A stretch of 64,000 bases of DNA from an uncultured Flavobacteriaceae bacterium (GTDB taxonomy: Bacteria > Bacteroidota > Bacteroidia > Flavobacteriales > Flavobacteriaceae), in NCBI GenBank assembly GCA_913065125.1, contig CAJYAG010000004.1, positions 1 to 64,000 on the forward strand, written 5' to 3'. Below are positions 1 through 7,380 of the stretch, in pieces. Numbering within the stretch: the first letter of the stretch is position 1; each line of letters starts with the position of its first letter. The position numbers and the translations under genes were made by a program. The notes beneath the pieces were generated by a model. It worked only from the letters and a program-made list of their open reading frames with translations, was not told where the DNA came from and did no database searches.

Positions 1-158
1 GATAACTGATAACTGATAACTGATAACTGATAACTGATAACTGATAACTGATAACTGATAACTGATAACTGATAACTGATAACTGATAACTGATAACTGA
101 TAACTGATAACTGATAACTGATAACTGATAACTGCTACTGTAAACTGATAACTGATAA
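1..158. repeat. Heptanucleotide tandem array (GATAACT)n
   Basis: Nineteen perfect head-to-tail copies of GATAACT fill 1-133. A degenerate stretch and about 1.7 further copies run up to the hemW start codon. The window opens inside the array, so its true length is unknown. On the + strand every frame is closed by TGA and TAA; on the - strand all three frames are open (a VISYQLS-type heptapeptide). Because it forms the immediate upstream region of hemW, changes in copy number would alter promoter spacing. Confidence 0.95.
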
Positions 159-1286
159 ATGTCCGGAATCTACATCCACATACCATTTTGTAAACAAGCA
201 TGTTTTTATTGCGATTTTCATTTTTCTACTTCGTTAAAAAAGAAAGATGAATTAATTTCTTGCTTAATAAAAGAGTTAGAAATCAGAAAAGACGAATTAC
301 AAAACGAAACCATAGAAACCATTTATTTTGGTGGAGGAACTCCGAGTTTATTGTCTGTTGATGAAATTGAATCTATCATTGATGCTATTAATACAAATTA
401 TAAAGTAATTGAGAACCCAGAAATTACCTTAGAGGCAAATCCTGATGATCTAACTGAATCTGTTATTTTAGAGTTGGCAAAAAGTCCAGTAAATAGATTA
501 AGTATTGGTGTGCAATCTTTTTTTGAAGACGATTTAAAATTGATGAATCGCGCGCACAACGCAGAAGAAGCAAAAAAATGTTTGTCTGTGGCGACGCGTC
601 ACTTTGAGAATATTACAGTAGATTTAATTTACGGAATTCAAAATATGTCCATCGAAAAATGGAAACAAAATTTACAAACTGTTTTCGATTTTGGCATCCA
701 TCATATTTCTAGTTATGCATTAACCGTTGAGCCAAATACCGCGTTGGATTCGTTTATCAAAAACGGAAAATATCCGCCATTAAATGAAGCATTGGCAAAA
801 CAACATTTTGATGTTTTGGTTGAGGAAACACAGAAAGAAGGCTTTGTGCATTATGAAATTTCGAACTTCGGGAAACCTACTTACTTTTCGAAACACAATA
901 CCAGTTATTGGAACCAAAAAAAATATATCGGAATTGGACCTTCAGCACATTCATTTAGTAAAACTCATCGAAGTTGGAATGTTGCTAATAATATAAAATA
1001 CATCAAATCTATTTTAGAAAATAAGTTGCCAAATGAAACGGAAGAGTTGTCAAAAAATGATCAATTTAACGAAGCGATTATGACTGGTTTACGAACTATT
1101 TGGGGCGTTTCTTTAGCAGAAATTGAAACAGAATTCGGGGTTGATTATAAAAATAAATTACTAACATCCGCAGAAAAATTTATTAAACAATTCTTATTAA
1201 AGATTGATAATAAGACACTTAAAACCACAAAAAAAGGCAAATTTTTAGCAGATGGTATTGCAAGTGATTTGTTTATCCTGAACTAG
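159..1286 (+). CDS. hemW: Radical SAM heme chaperone HemW
   Basis: This is a 375 aa radical-SAM protein of the HemW (CPO-like) family. HemW is thought to hand heme to target enzymes and does not act as a true coproporphyrinogen oxidase. The 4Fe-4S motif CX3CX2C is formed by C11, C15 and C18, followed by the SAM-binding GGGTPS at 58-63. The family signature HYEISNFGKP lies in the second half. Its length is about that of E. coli HemW. The start codon touches the heptanucleotide array, so no normal leader is visible. The stop codon TAG lies inside a CTGAACTAGTTTCAG palindrome, a variant of a dispersed repeat, so the C-terminus may have been set by that element. Confidence 0.9.
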   Translation: MSGIYIHIPFCKQACFYCDFHFSTSLKKKDELISCLIKELEIRKDELQNETIETIYFGGGTPSLLSVDEIESIIDAINTNYKVIENPEITLEANPDDLTESVILELAKSPVNRLSIGVQSFFEDDLKLMNRAHNAEEAKKCLSVATRHFENITVDLIYGIQNMSIEKWKQNLQTVFDFGIHHISSYALTVEPNTALDSFIKNGKYPPLNEALAKQHFDVLVEETQKEGFVHYEISNFGKPTYFSKHNTSYWNQKKYIGIGPSAHSFSKTHRSWNVANNIKYIKSILENKLPNETEELSKNDQFNEAIMTGLRTIWGVSLAEIETEFGVDYKNKLLTSAEKFIKQFLLKIDNKTLKTTKKGKFLADGIASDLFILN

Positions 1287-1294
1287 TTTCAGGA
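1280..1294. repeat. Palindromic repeat over the hemW stop
   Basis: CTGAACTAGTTTCAG differs by one base from the dispersed element CTGAACTTGTTTCAG found at 42221-42235 and, reversed, at 1386-1400 and 45765-45779. The changed base creates the TAG that ends hemW. Confidence 0.6.
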
Positions 1295-1340
1295 ACTGTT
1301 TATTGATTTACAAAATTAGAAAACCCTAATTTAAAAAACA

Positions 1341-1400
1341 TATATTTGGATTTATAATAATGAAAATAAGTTTAATTTAAAAGATACTGAAACAAGTTCA
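1341..1400 (+). promoter_or_regulatory. Probable promoter and repeat-derived leader of the cyclase gene
   Basis: TATATTTG at 1341-1348 matches the Bacteroidota -7 element TAnnTTTG. Downstream, 1386-1400 is the CTGAAACAAGTTCAG palindrome, and the gene's ATG follows two bases later. The leader is therefore built from a dispersed repeat, and a small hairpin would sit right at the ribosome-binding region. Confidence 0.5.
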
Positions 1401-1402
1401 GC

Positions 1403-2152
1403 ATGAAAGCAGTTATAGAATATAATTCAAGAAAGATAGAAGTAGACATCTCGAATCCTATAGATATTTCAATTCCTATTGATATGTCAAAAAAAAATAT
1501 CAATGCATGGTATATTGATGATCCAGCTATTTTTCCTGAAGAATTTGAAGGAGAAAAAATCAAGGTTTCTGAAGGCGCTGTTGTAAACTTTAACAACATA
1601 CATTTTAATCCGCATTCGCATATTACACACACAGAATGTGTTGGGCATATTACAGAAAAAGTACATTCTGTAAATAAAAATTTAAAGTACTTTATTTTTC
1701 TTGCAGAATTAGTAACTGTAGCTCCAGAAAGCAGAAATGGAGATTTTGTGATTTCAGAAAAGCAATTAAAAACAGCATTAAAAAATAAAAAGAGGGATGC
1801 TATTGTAATTAGAACTTTGCCAAATTTAACAGATAAAAAAGAGATGCGTTACTCAAATACAAATCCGCCTTATTTGTTAGAAGAAGCGGCAATTTATCTA
1901 AGAGAAAAAGGCATTAAGCATTTATTGATAGACTTGCCTTCGGTAGATAAAGAAAAAGACGAAGGAAAACTGTTAGCCCACAATGCTTTTTGGAATACTT
2001 CAGGAGAAATACGAATGAATGCAACCATTACAGAGTTTATTTACGTGCCAAATTCCATTGAAGATGGAGAATATTTACTGAACTTAATGATTGCGCCTTT
2101 TGAAAACGATGCAACGCCAAGTAAGCCGGTTTTGTATGAGATTATCAAATAA
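1403..2152 (+). CDS. Cyclase / arylformamidase-like metal hydrolase
   Basis: This 249 aa protein resembles the cyclase family (Pfam Cyclase), which includes bacterial kynurenine formamidase KynB. The family's metal motif HxGTHxDxPxH appears in degenerate form at 72-82: T75, H76 and H82 are kept, the Asp is Glu78 and the first His is Ser. Extra His at 71 and 73 could substitute. No kynurenine-pathway gene is nearby, so the substrate is unknown. The start ATG lies at the end of a palindromic repeat. It is followed by a GNAT gene after 72 bp. The family call is firm; the activity is not. Confidence 0.7.
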   Translation: MKAVIEYNSRKIEVDISNPIDISIPIDMSKKNINAWYIDDPAIFPEEFEGEKIKVSEGAVVNFNNIHFNPHSHITHTECVGHITEKVHSVNKNLKYFIFLAELVTVAPESRNGDFVISEKQLKTALKNKKRDAIVIRTLPNLTDKKEMRYSNTNPPYLLEEAAIYLREKGIKHLLIDLPSVDKEKDEGKLLAHNAFWNTSGEIRMNATITEFIYVPNSIEDGEYLLNLMIAPFENDATPSKPVLYEIIK

Positions 2153-2224
2153 ATTTTGATTTTTTTTACTTTTATAATATTGAACGTTTTACTATTTTAT
2201 ATTTACAGGAATTAAAAATTAAGG

Positions 2225-2626
2225 ATGATTACCGTTTCTACAGACAAATCAAAATTACAAACCGATGTTATTCATCAATTTTTAACCAATTCTTATTGGG
2301 CAAAAGGAAGAACTATTGAACAAGTACAAACCACGATAGATAACTGTTTGTGTTTTGGTGTATATTTAAACAATCAACAAATTGGTTTTGGAAGAATTGC
2401 AACAGATTATGCCGTTTTTGCTTATTTAATGGATGTTTTTATTTTGCCAGAGCACAGAGGAAAAGGTTATTCTAAACAATTGATGGAAGCAATTATCAAT
2501 GCAGAAGCATTAAAGGATTGTAAAACGTGGATGCTGAAAACATCTGATGCACATAATTTGTACAAACAATTTGGATTTACAGCATTACACAATCCAGATA
2601 TTGTAATGGAAAGGTTACTGAAATAA
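2225..2626 (+). CDS. GNAT family N-acetyltransferase
   Basis: This is a 133 aa single-domain acetyltransferase. The acetyl-CoA loop is visible as HRGKGYSKQL at about residues 77-86, after the beta-strand VFILPE, the usual motif A layout (R/QxxGxG/A). The C-terminal half has the typical YKQFGF element. The acceptor substrate cannot be told. It is the first gene of a tight three-gene group, with one base before the next start and one base between that gene and the third. Confidence 0.85.
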   Translation: MITVSTDKSKLQTDVIHQFLTNSYWAKGRTIEQVQTTIDNCLCFGVYLNNQQIGFGRIATDYAVFAYLMDVFILPEHRGKGYSKQLMEAIINAEALKDCKTWMLKTSDAHNLYKQFGFTALHNPDIVMERLLK

Positions 2627-2627
2627 G

Positions 2628-2870
2628 ATGAAGTATAAACTCTTTAATAATTGGAGGATAATAGTTTTATCTGTAATTTCTTGGATAATTTATTTTTTGA
2701 CAGAAAATTCTGGAATTATCCAGTTATTTTCAGACAAAGTAGATGGAGTTAATTCTAGTAAAGGATTTGGGATTCTCATTTTTATGTATTTAGGAAAATA
2801 TTTTTTTTTATTATTTGGAGTTATTTCGTTGTTTTTTATAATCTATTTAGTTTTTAAAAAGAAACAATAA
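2628..2870 (+). CDS. Small two-helix membrane protein, unknown function
   Basis: This 80 aa protein has two hydrophobic segments, near residues 9-25 and 46-75, a short polar loop between them and a basic C-terminus (FKKKQ). I do not recognise a family. Its start follows the GNAT stop by one base, and its stop precedes the next start by one base. It is therefore very likely translated as part of the same operon. Confidence 0.65.
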   Translation: MKYKLFNNWRIIVLSVISWIIYFLTENSGIIQLFSDKVDGVNSSKGFGILIFMYLGKYFFLLFGVISLFFIIYLVFKKKQ

Positions 2871-2871
2871 C

Positions 2872-3237
2872 ATGCACATAGAACAACTTAGAGAATATTG
2901 TATTTCAAAAAAAGGTGTTACCGAACATTTTCCGTTTGATGATGTTACGTTGGTTTTTAAAGTGATGGGAAAAATGTTTGCGCTGGCAGGATTGAATCAT
3001 TGGGAAAAAGGAGAAACGAGCATCAATTTAAAATGCGATCCAGATTGGGCAGAGGAATTACGTGGCGAATATGAAAGTGTAAATGCAGGTTGGCACATGA
3101 GTAAAAAACATTGGAATACCGTTACCTTAAACAATGATGTTTCTGATACTTTTGCTTTTGAGTTGATAAATCACTCGTATGATTTGGTTGTAAAAGGATT
3201 GACAAAAAAGTTGAAAACAGAATTAGAAAATCTTTAA
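2872..3237 (+). CDS. MmcQ/YjbR family protein
   Basis: This 121 aa protein matches the MmcQ/YjbR (CyaY-like fold) family. It has the early segment KKGVTEHFPFDD, the central strand KMFALAGL, the NLKCDPDWAEELR element and the conserved H-M-S-K-K-H-W segment near residues 75-81. Members are annotated as possible DNA-binding proteins, but a physiological role is not established. It is the last gene of the group with the GNAT enzyme. Confidence 0.85.
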   Translation: MHIEQLREYCISKKGVTEHFPFDDVTLVFKVMGKMFALAGLNHWEKGETSINLKCDPDWAEELRGEYESVNAGWHMSKKHWNTVTLNNDVSDTFAFELINHSYDLVVKGLTKKLKTELENL

Positions 3238-3238
3238 A

Positions 3239-3300
3239 ATGTCATTCCGAAATGAGCTTGCCTGCAAGTAGGCAGGAAACGATTGAGGAATCTCATAAAA
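3239..3300. repeat. Dispersed intergenic repeat with CCTGC/GCAGG arms
   Basis: This is a GTCATTCCG-type intergenic element. It contains an inverted repeat (CCTGC then GCAGG around AAGTAG at 3260-3275) and ends in GAGGAATCTC. It lies between convergent genes. The same CCTGC/GCAGG design occurs before the tRNA-Leu at 49616-49630. Confidence 0.55.
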
Positions 3301-3302
3301 AC

Positions 3303-4142
3303 TTAATGTAAACTTCGATATTTAGAAGGTGTAATGCCTTTTTTGTCTTTAAACTTTCTGTTAAAATTAGAAATATTTTTAAATCCAGATTTTTCAGAAA
3401 TTTCTGTAATCAGTAAATCTTTATTTTTTAATAACCTACACGCGTTTTCAATTCTAACTTCAATTAAAAACTGAAAATAAGTTTTGTTAGTTCGTTGTTT
3501 AAAATACCGACAAAAAGCATTTGGTGTCATATAAGAAATTCCGGCAATGGAGTGTAAACTAATTTCTTTCTGAAAATTGTTCATCGTATACTCCATAATA
3601 TTACTCATGCGTTTTCCTTCGTTATCAGAATATTTTTTTGGATAAATAAACGTAGAAAGTGGTTGTATATCTGCTTTTAATAACTCGCTTACAATTTTTA
3701 AGAAAATAATAAAGCGCTCAAAGTTCGAAGCTTTTTTTAAGGATGAAAACAGCGTTATGATTTCATCCTTGCCGCTTATTACAATTCCACCAGACTCACT
3801 TATTTTAAAAAGTTGTTGCATTTCTGCGAAATCTCCCAATTTAAAGAACTCTTCTCCAAAAGATGTTTTGGTAAAAAACAAGGTTTGCATAAAAGTAGTC
3901 GTATAATTAGAAGTGTCGCTTTTAAACACGTGCGGTAAGTTGCTTCCAATAATTAAAATATCTCCAGATTTGTATTCGTTAATCGAATCTCCAACCACAA
4001 TACTTCCTTCACCTTTTAAAATTGCACCCAACTGAATTTCTTCATGTTGATGTAATTTATCGTACAGAATAGTTCCTTTATCTTCTTGATAAATTAAAGA
4101 AACATTTTTTGATTTTGGTATCTGAAAAGGTAAAACTTTCAT
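3303..4142 (-). CDS. AraC family regulator with cupin sensor
   Basis: This transcription regulator has an N-terminal cupin-like sensing domain (about residues 1-150) and a C-terminal AraC double helix-turn-helix (about 180-279), ending in ISEKSGFKNISNFNRKFKDKKGITPSKYR. A longer reading frame begins at 4178. I prefer the ATG at 4142 (279 aa, starting MKVLPFQIPK) because a TAnnTTTG -7 element lies within the longer version at 4166-4173. It sits beside the 4-hydroxyproline deaminase gene and is the only dedicated regulator next to the hydroxyproline and peptidase genes. I infer it controls them in response to a small ligand; no binding site was identified. Confidence 0.85.
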   Translation of the reverse strand: MKVLPFQIPKSKNVSLIYQEDKGTILYDKLHQHEEIQLGAILKGEGSIVVGDSINEYKSGDILIIGSNLPHVFKSDTSNYTTTFMQTLFFTKTSFGEEFFKLGDFAEMQQLFKISESGGIVISGKDEIITLFSSLKKASNFERFIIFLKIVSELLKADIQPLSTFIYPKKYSDNEGKRMSNIMEYTMNNFQKEISLHSIAGISYMTPNAFCRYFKQRTNKTYFQFLIEVRIENACRLLKNKDLLITEISEKSGFKNISNFNRKFKDKKGITPSKYRSLH

Positions 4143-4165
4143 TAGTATACTCTTAAATTCAAACT

Positions 4166-4173
4166 CAAAAGTA
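4166..4173 (-). promoter_or_regulatory. Probable -7 element of the araC-type gene
   Basis: On the - strand the sequence reads TACTTTTG, a match to TAnnTTTG. It lies 24 bp upstream of the chosen ATG at 4142 and inside the longer open frame, which argues for the shorter start. Confidence 0.5.
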
Positions 4174-4347
4174 TTCAAATATTACTCAATAAATAATTTT
4201 TTTAACAAAAAAAAGATAAAATAATATCATTATGTAATAATTTAAATATTATAAGAAAAAGTTTTCCTTAGAAATTTGTCCGATTTTTTGTTCCTAATCC
4301 AATCTAAATCTATTCTCTCTTTATGGTACAAAGTGTTTAGTCATAAA

Positions 4348-4371
4348 AAAACTCCATAAAAATGGAGTTTT
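4348..4371. terminator. Bidirectional hairpin terminator
   Basis: A 10 bp stem (AAAACTCCAT / ATGGAGTTTT) with a four-base loop is followed by T-runs on both strands. It lies just downstream of the deaminase gene and separates it from the araC-type gene. Confidence 0.8.
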
Positions 4372-4399
4372 TTCTTTTTGAATATTTAAAATAATCTGT

Positions 4400-5368
4400 C
4401 TATATCAAGTCTAGAACTTCAAGTCTTTCTCTAGCTAGGATATATCTTGCTTGGACATCATCAATTTGCTGTTGCGTTAATTTCTTACCAAAGGTGTTAA
4501 GTCCTCCATCAGCATCATTATGATGAATTCCAAAAGCATATTTAAGATATTCCATAAGTAGCGGCTGTGCGTCTAGGTATGAAATGGAATTCATAGCCTG
4601 AGAAATTTGATTTGCCTTAGCCCATTCTCCATTTACTACATATTCTTGCATAGTAACACTAGCTTTTGGGAAGATACAACCTACACCTGTAATTCCTCCA
4701 CATGCTCCAGCAAGTCCTGCAAATACAGTTACTGTGTCGACTCCTGCTAAAACTTTTAAATCTTTATTCTCTAACATGAGTGTTTCAATAATGGAAACAT
4801 CTATCGTTGATATTTTAAGAGCAATTACATTAGTAAGAACAGAAATTCTTCTAAGAAGATCCGTTGAAAGTTCATGATATCCAGCTGCATCAGGGTTGTT
4901 ATAAGGCATAATAGTTACGCCTGCACCTCTTGCGGTTGCTTCAGCAAGCGCATAATACGCATACATTTCTTCATCAGAAGGAATTGCTGTAGTTTTTGGT
5001 GGCATTACCATAACAGTATCCACTCCAACAGTAGCAAGGCCTTCAACAATTTTAGCAAGCTCTTCTTTAGTTTCTGCCGCAGCTCCACTGATCAACGGTA
5101 CATTGTATTCTTTAGCAACCTCAGAAAGAGCTTTAAGTAAAGAAAGTCGTTGTTCTGAGCTCAGGTAGCTATTCTCACCCAAAGTACCAGAACCTACAAG
5201 TCCACCCATTCTGCTTCCGCCTTTTCCTTGAACTTTTAAAATATCTGCAGCATATTTTTTTGTTGCATCTAAGTCTATTTCAAGGTCGCCTGATTTTGAT
5301 TCTTTCAGCCATGTAAACACGGCCGGCATAACACTATACCTCCAATCTGAATTATTTGTTTTTATCAT
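4400..5368 (-). CDS. DHDPS-family lyase, probable pyrroline-4-hydroxy-2-carboxylate deaminase
   Basis: This 322 aa TIM-barrel protein belongs to the dihydrodipicolinate synthase / N-acetylneuraminate lyase family. The Schiff-base lysine is K185 (VIALKIS) and the active-site Tyr is Y156 in PYNNPD. In bacterial trans-4-hydroxyproline degradation a member of this family deaminates pyrroline-4-hydroxy-2-carboxylate to 2-oxoglutarate semialdehyde. That role is inferred here because the epimerase, FAD dehydrogenase and semialdehyde dehydrogenase of the same route are adjacent. The fold alone would also fit other aldolases. It is transcribed divergently from the dehydrogenase gene across a 317 bp AT-rich gap. 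Confidence 0.8.
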   Translation of the reverse strand: MIKTNNSDWRYSVMPAVFTWLKESKSGDLEIDLDATKKYAADILKVQGKGGSRMGGLVGSGTLGENSYLSSEQRLSLLKALSEVAKEYNVPLISGAAAETKEELAKIVEGLATVGVDTVMVMPPKTTAIPSDEEMYAYYALAEATARGAGVTIMPYNNPDAAGYHELSTDLLRRISVLTNVIALKISTIDVSIIETLMLENKDLKVLAGVDTVTVFAGLAGACGGITGVGCIFPKASVTMQEYVVNGEWAKANQISQAMNSISYLDAQPLLMEYLKYAFGIHHNDADGGLNTFGKKLTQQQIDDVQARYILARERLEVLDLI

Positions 5369-5685
5369 ATTTTCTTATTGTCTAAAATTATGTCAGTAAG
5401 TTTTTTGTAAAACTATGTAAAATAACCAAAAAAAAAATCAAAACATATACGATATTCACGCATAACGCAAGTAAAGTCATATAAATAGATAAAATAATAC
5501 CACAACAAGATAAAAAACAAACAAAAAAAATATTAAATCAATACTATTTTTGTAATCAAAAGATTTATTATTAGCTTATTAACATAATACACTACATAAA
5601 TTAATATCTTTATCAAGTTGATGCACTTTATGTATTTTAATTTGACATATTTTTAAAAAAAAGATTCATCTAAAACAAATTAATT
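5369..5685. promoter_or_regulatory. Divergent intergenic control region of the hydroxyproline genes
   Basis: This is a very AT-rich 317 bp gap between the deaminase gene (-) and the dehydrogenase operon (+). TATTTTTG at 5545-5552 (+) matches the -7 consensus and would give a leader of about 130 nt. I found no clear inverted repeat for the AraC-type regulator by eye, and no small gene. Confidence 0.4.
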
Positions 5686-7287
5686 ATGAATACAACTGCA
5701 ACACAAGTTACAGGGAAAAATTATATTGGAGATCAACTTTCTGCAAAAGGAACAAAAACATTTACAACGTTTAATCCGCAAACAAATAAAGAGAATACTT
5801 CAGTAATTACAGAAGCAACTTCGGAAGAAATTAATCAAGCAGCAAAATTAGCTTCTGAAGCTTTTGAAATTTATTCTAAAAAATCAGGAAAAGAAAAAGC
5901 TGTTTTTTTAAGAGCGATTGCAGAAGAAATTGAAAATTTAGGAGAAAAATTAATTGAAACCTATACTTCAGAATCTGGTTTGCCAGCTGGAAGAGCAGCG
6001 GGAGAAAGAGGAAGAACTCTTGGGCAATTAAGAGCATTTGCAACTCATGTAGAAGAAGGTTCTTGGTCTGAAGCAACAATTGATACTGCTCAGCCAGAAA
6101 GACAACCATTACCAAAAGTAGATTTACGTAAAATGAATGTTCCGATAGGACCAATTGTAGTTTTTGGAGCTTCTAATTTTCCGTTGGCATTTTCAACTGC
6201 AGGTGGAGATTCAGCAGCAGCTTTTGCAGCAGGTTGTCCGGTAATTGTAAAATCACATCCAATGCATGCAGGAACAGGAGAATTAGTTGCATCAGCAATC
6301 ATAAAAGCAGCAGAAAAAACAGGAATGCCAAATGGCGTTTTTTCTAATTTGAATAGTAGCGGAATTGAAGTAGGACAAGAATTGGTTTCTCATCCAAAGG
6401 TAAAAGGAGTTGGATTTACAGGAAGTATTCGTGGAGGAAGAGCATTGTTTGATTTAGCAGCTCAACGAGCAGAACCGATTCCGGTTTTTGCAGAAATGGG
6501 AAGTATAAATCCGGTTGTAATGTTACCAGAAGCATTAAAAGAAAAAGCGGTTGATTGGGCAAAAACGTATGCAGGTTCAATTACTTTAGGATCTGGACAA
6601 TTTTGTACAAATCCAGGTTTATTATTAGCAATTAAAGGTGATGGCTTGAATGAGTTTGCACAAACTTTAGCTGAAGAAATAGTAAAAATTGAACCGACTT
6701 GTATGTTGCATCCAAATATTGTTGGTGCATACAATAGCAATAAATCAAAAGTAATTTCTCAAGAAGGAATTGAAGTTTTAGCAGATTTTGAAGGAGATTC
6801 AAAAGCAAATTATGGACGTCAGATTGTTTCTAAAGTTGATGGAGCTACATTTTTAAACAATCCAACATTACATCAAGAAGTGTTTGGTCCATTTTCTTTA
6901 TTAGTAGTTTGTGATAATGAAGCACAATTAGAACAAATTTTACAACATTTAGAAGGACAATTAACAGGAACCATTATTGGAACTGAAAAAGAGCTTTCTT
7001 CAAATAATGGAGTTGTATCTGCGTTGCAAAATAGAGTTGGTAGAATTATTTTTAACGGAGTTCCAACTGGAGTTGAAGTTTGTCCGTCTATGCAACACGG
7101 TGGACCTTATCCAGCATCAACAGATTCAAGATTTACAGCTGTGGGTGTAGATGCTATAAAACGTTGGGTGAGACCATTTAGTTTTCAATCTTGGCCAAAC
7201 AATTTGTTGCCAGATGAATTGAAAAATGAAAATCCGCTTGGAATTTTAAGAAATATTAATGGAATAAAAACTACTGATAAAATTTAA
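5686..7287 (+). CDS. Aldehyde dehydrogenase, probable 2-oxoglutarate semialdehyde dehydrogenase
   Basis: This 533 aa NAD(P)-dependent aldehyde dehydrogenase has its catalytic Cys at C307 (SGQFCTNPG), the general-base Glu at E270 (FAEMGS), and the N164 oxyanion residue in GASNFP. The FCTNPG context is typical of the ketoglutarate-semialdehyde dehydrogenases that end the 4-hydroxyproline and pentose oxidation routes. It would make 2-oxoglutarate from the product of the neighbouring deaminase. It could also oxidise aminoadipate semialdehyde from hydroxylysine breakdown, though that is speculation. It is the first gene of a + strand run reaching 16148. Confidence 0.85.
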   Translation: MNTTATQVTGKNYIGDQLSAKGTKTFTTFNPQTNKENTSVITEATSEEINQAAKLASEAFEIYSKKSGKEKAVFLRAIAEEIENLGEKLIETYTSESGLPAGRAAGERGRTLGQLRAFATHVEEGSWSEATIDTAQPERQPLPKVDLRKMNVPIGPIVVFGASNFPLAFSTAGGDSAAAFAAGCPVIVKSHPMHAGTGELVASAIIKAAEKTGMPNGVFSNLNSSGIEVGQELVSHPKVKGVGFTGSIRGGRALFDLAAQRAEPIPVFAEMGSINPVVMLPEALKEKAVDWAKTYAGSITLGSGQFCTNPGLLLAIKGDGLNEFAQTLAEEIVKIEPTCMLHPNIVGAYNSNKSKVISQEGIEVLADFEGDSKANYGRQIVSKVDGATFLNNPTLHQEVFGPFSLLVVCDNEAQLEQILQHLEGQLTGTIIGTEKELSSNNGVVSALQNRVGRIIFNGVPTGVEVCPSMQHGGPYPASTDSRFTAVGVDAIKRWVRPFSFQSWPNNLLPDELKNENPLGILRNINGIKTTDKI

Positions 7288-7295
7288 GAATATGA

Positions 7296-7345
7296 AACTT
7301 CCATAACGAGTAGTCGATACCCAAGAGAATGACTATATGGAAGTT
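7296..7345 (+). other. Intercistronic inverted repeat
   Basis: AACTTCCATA at 7296-7305 is exactly complementary to TATGGAAGTT at 7336-7345. An inner TAGTC/GACTA pair lies between them, giving an elongated RNA hairpin in the 93 bp gap between the dehydrogenase and the next gene. No T-run follows, so it is not an ordinary terminator. It could be an RNA processing or stabilising element, or a regulator site. Confidence 0.6.
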
Positions 7346-7380
7346 ACATGTGACCGATAAAAAACAAATAATATAGACAT

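Noticed and set aside
1..158. CRISPR-like repeat array
   Set aside because: The unit is 7 bp with no spacers, so it is a simple tandem repeat.
4874..5140. Open frame antisense to the deaminase gene
   Set aside because: It overlaps a strongly conserved enzyme gene entirely and has no recognisable protein features; many similar shadow frames were left out.
7296..7345. Rho-independent terminator
   Set aside because: There is no T-run after the stem, and downstream genes continue the same pathway.
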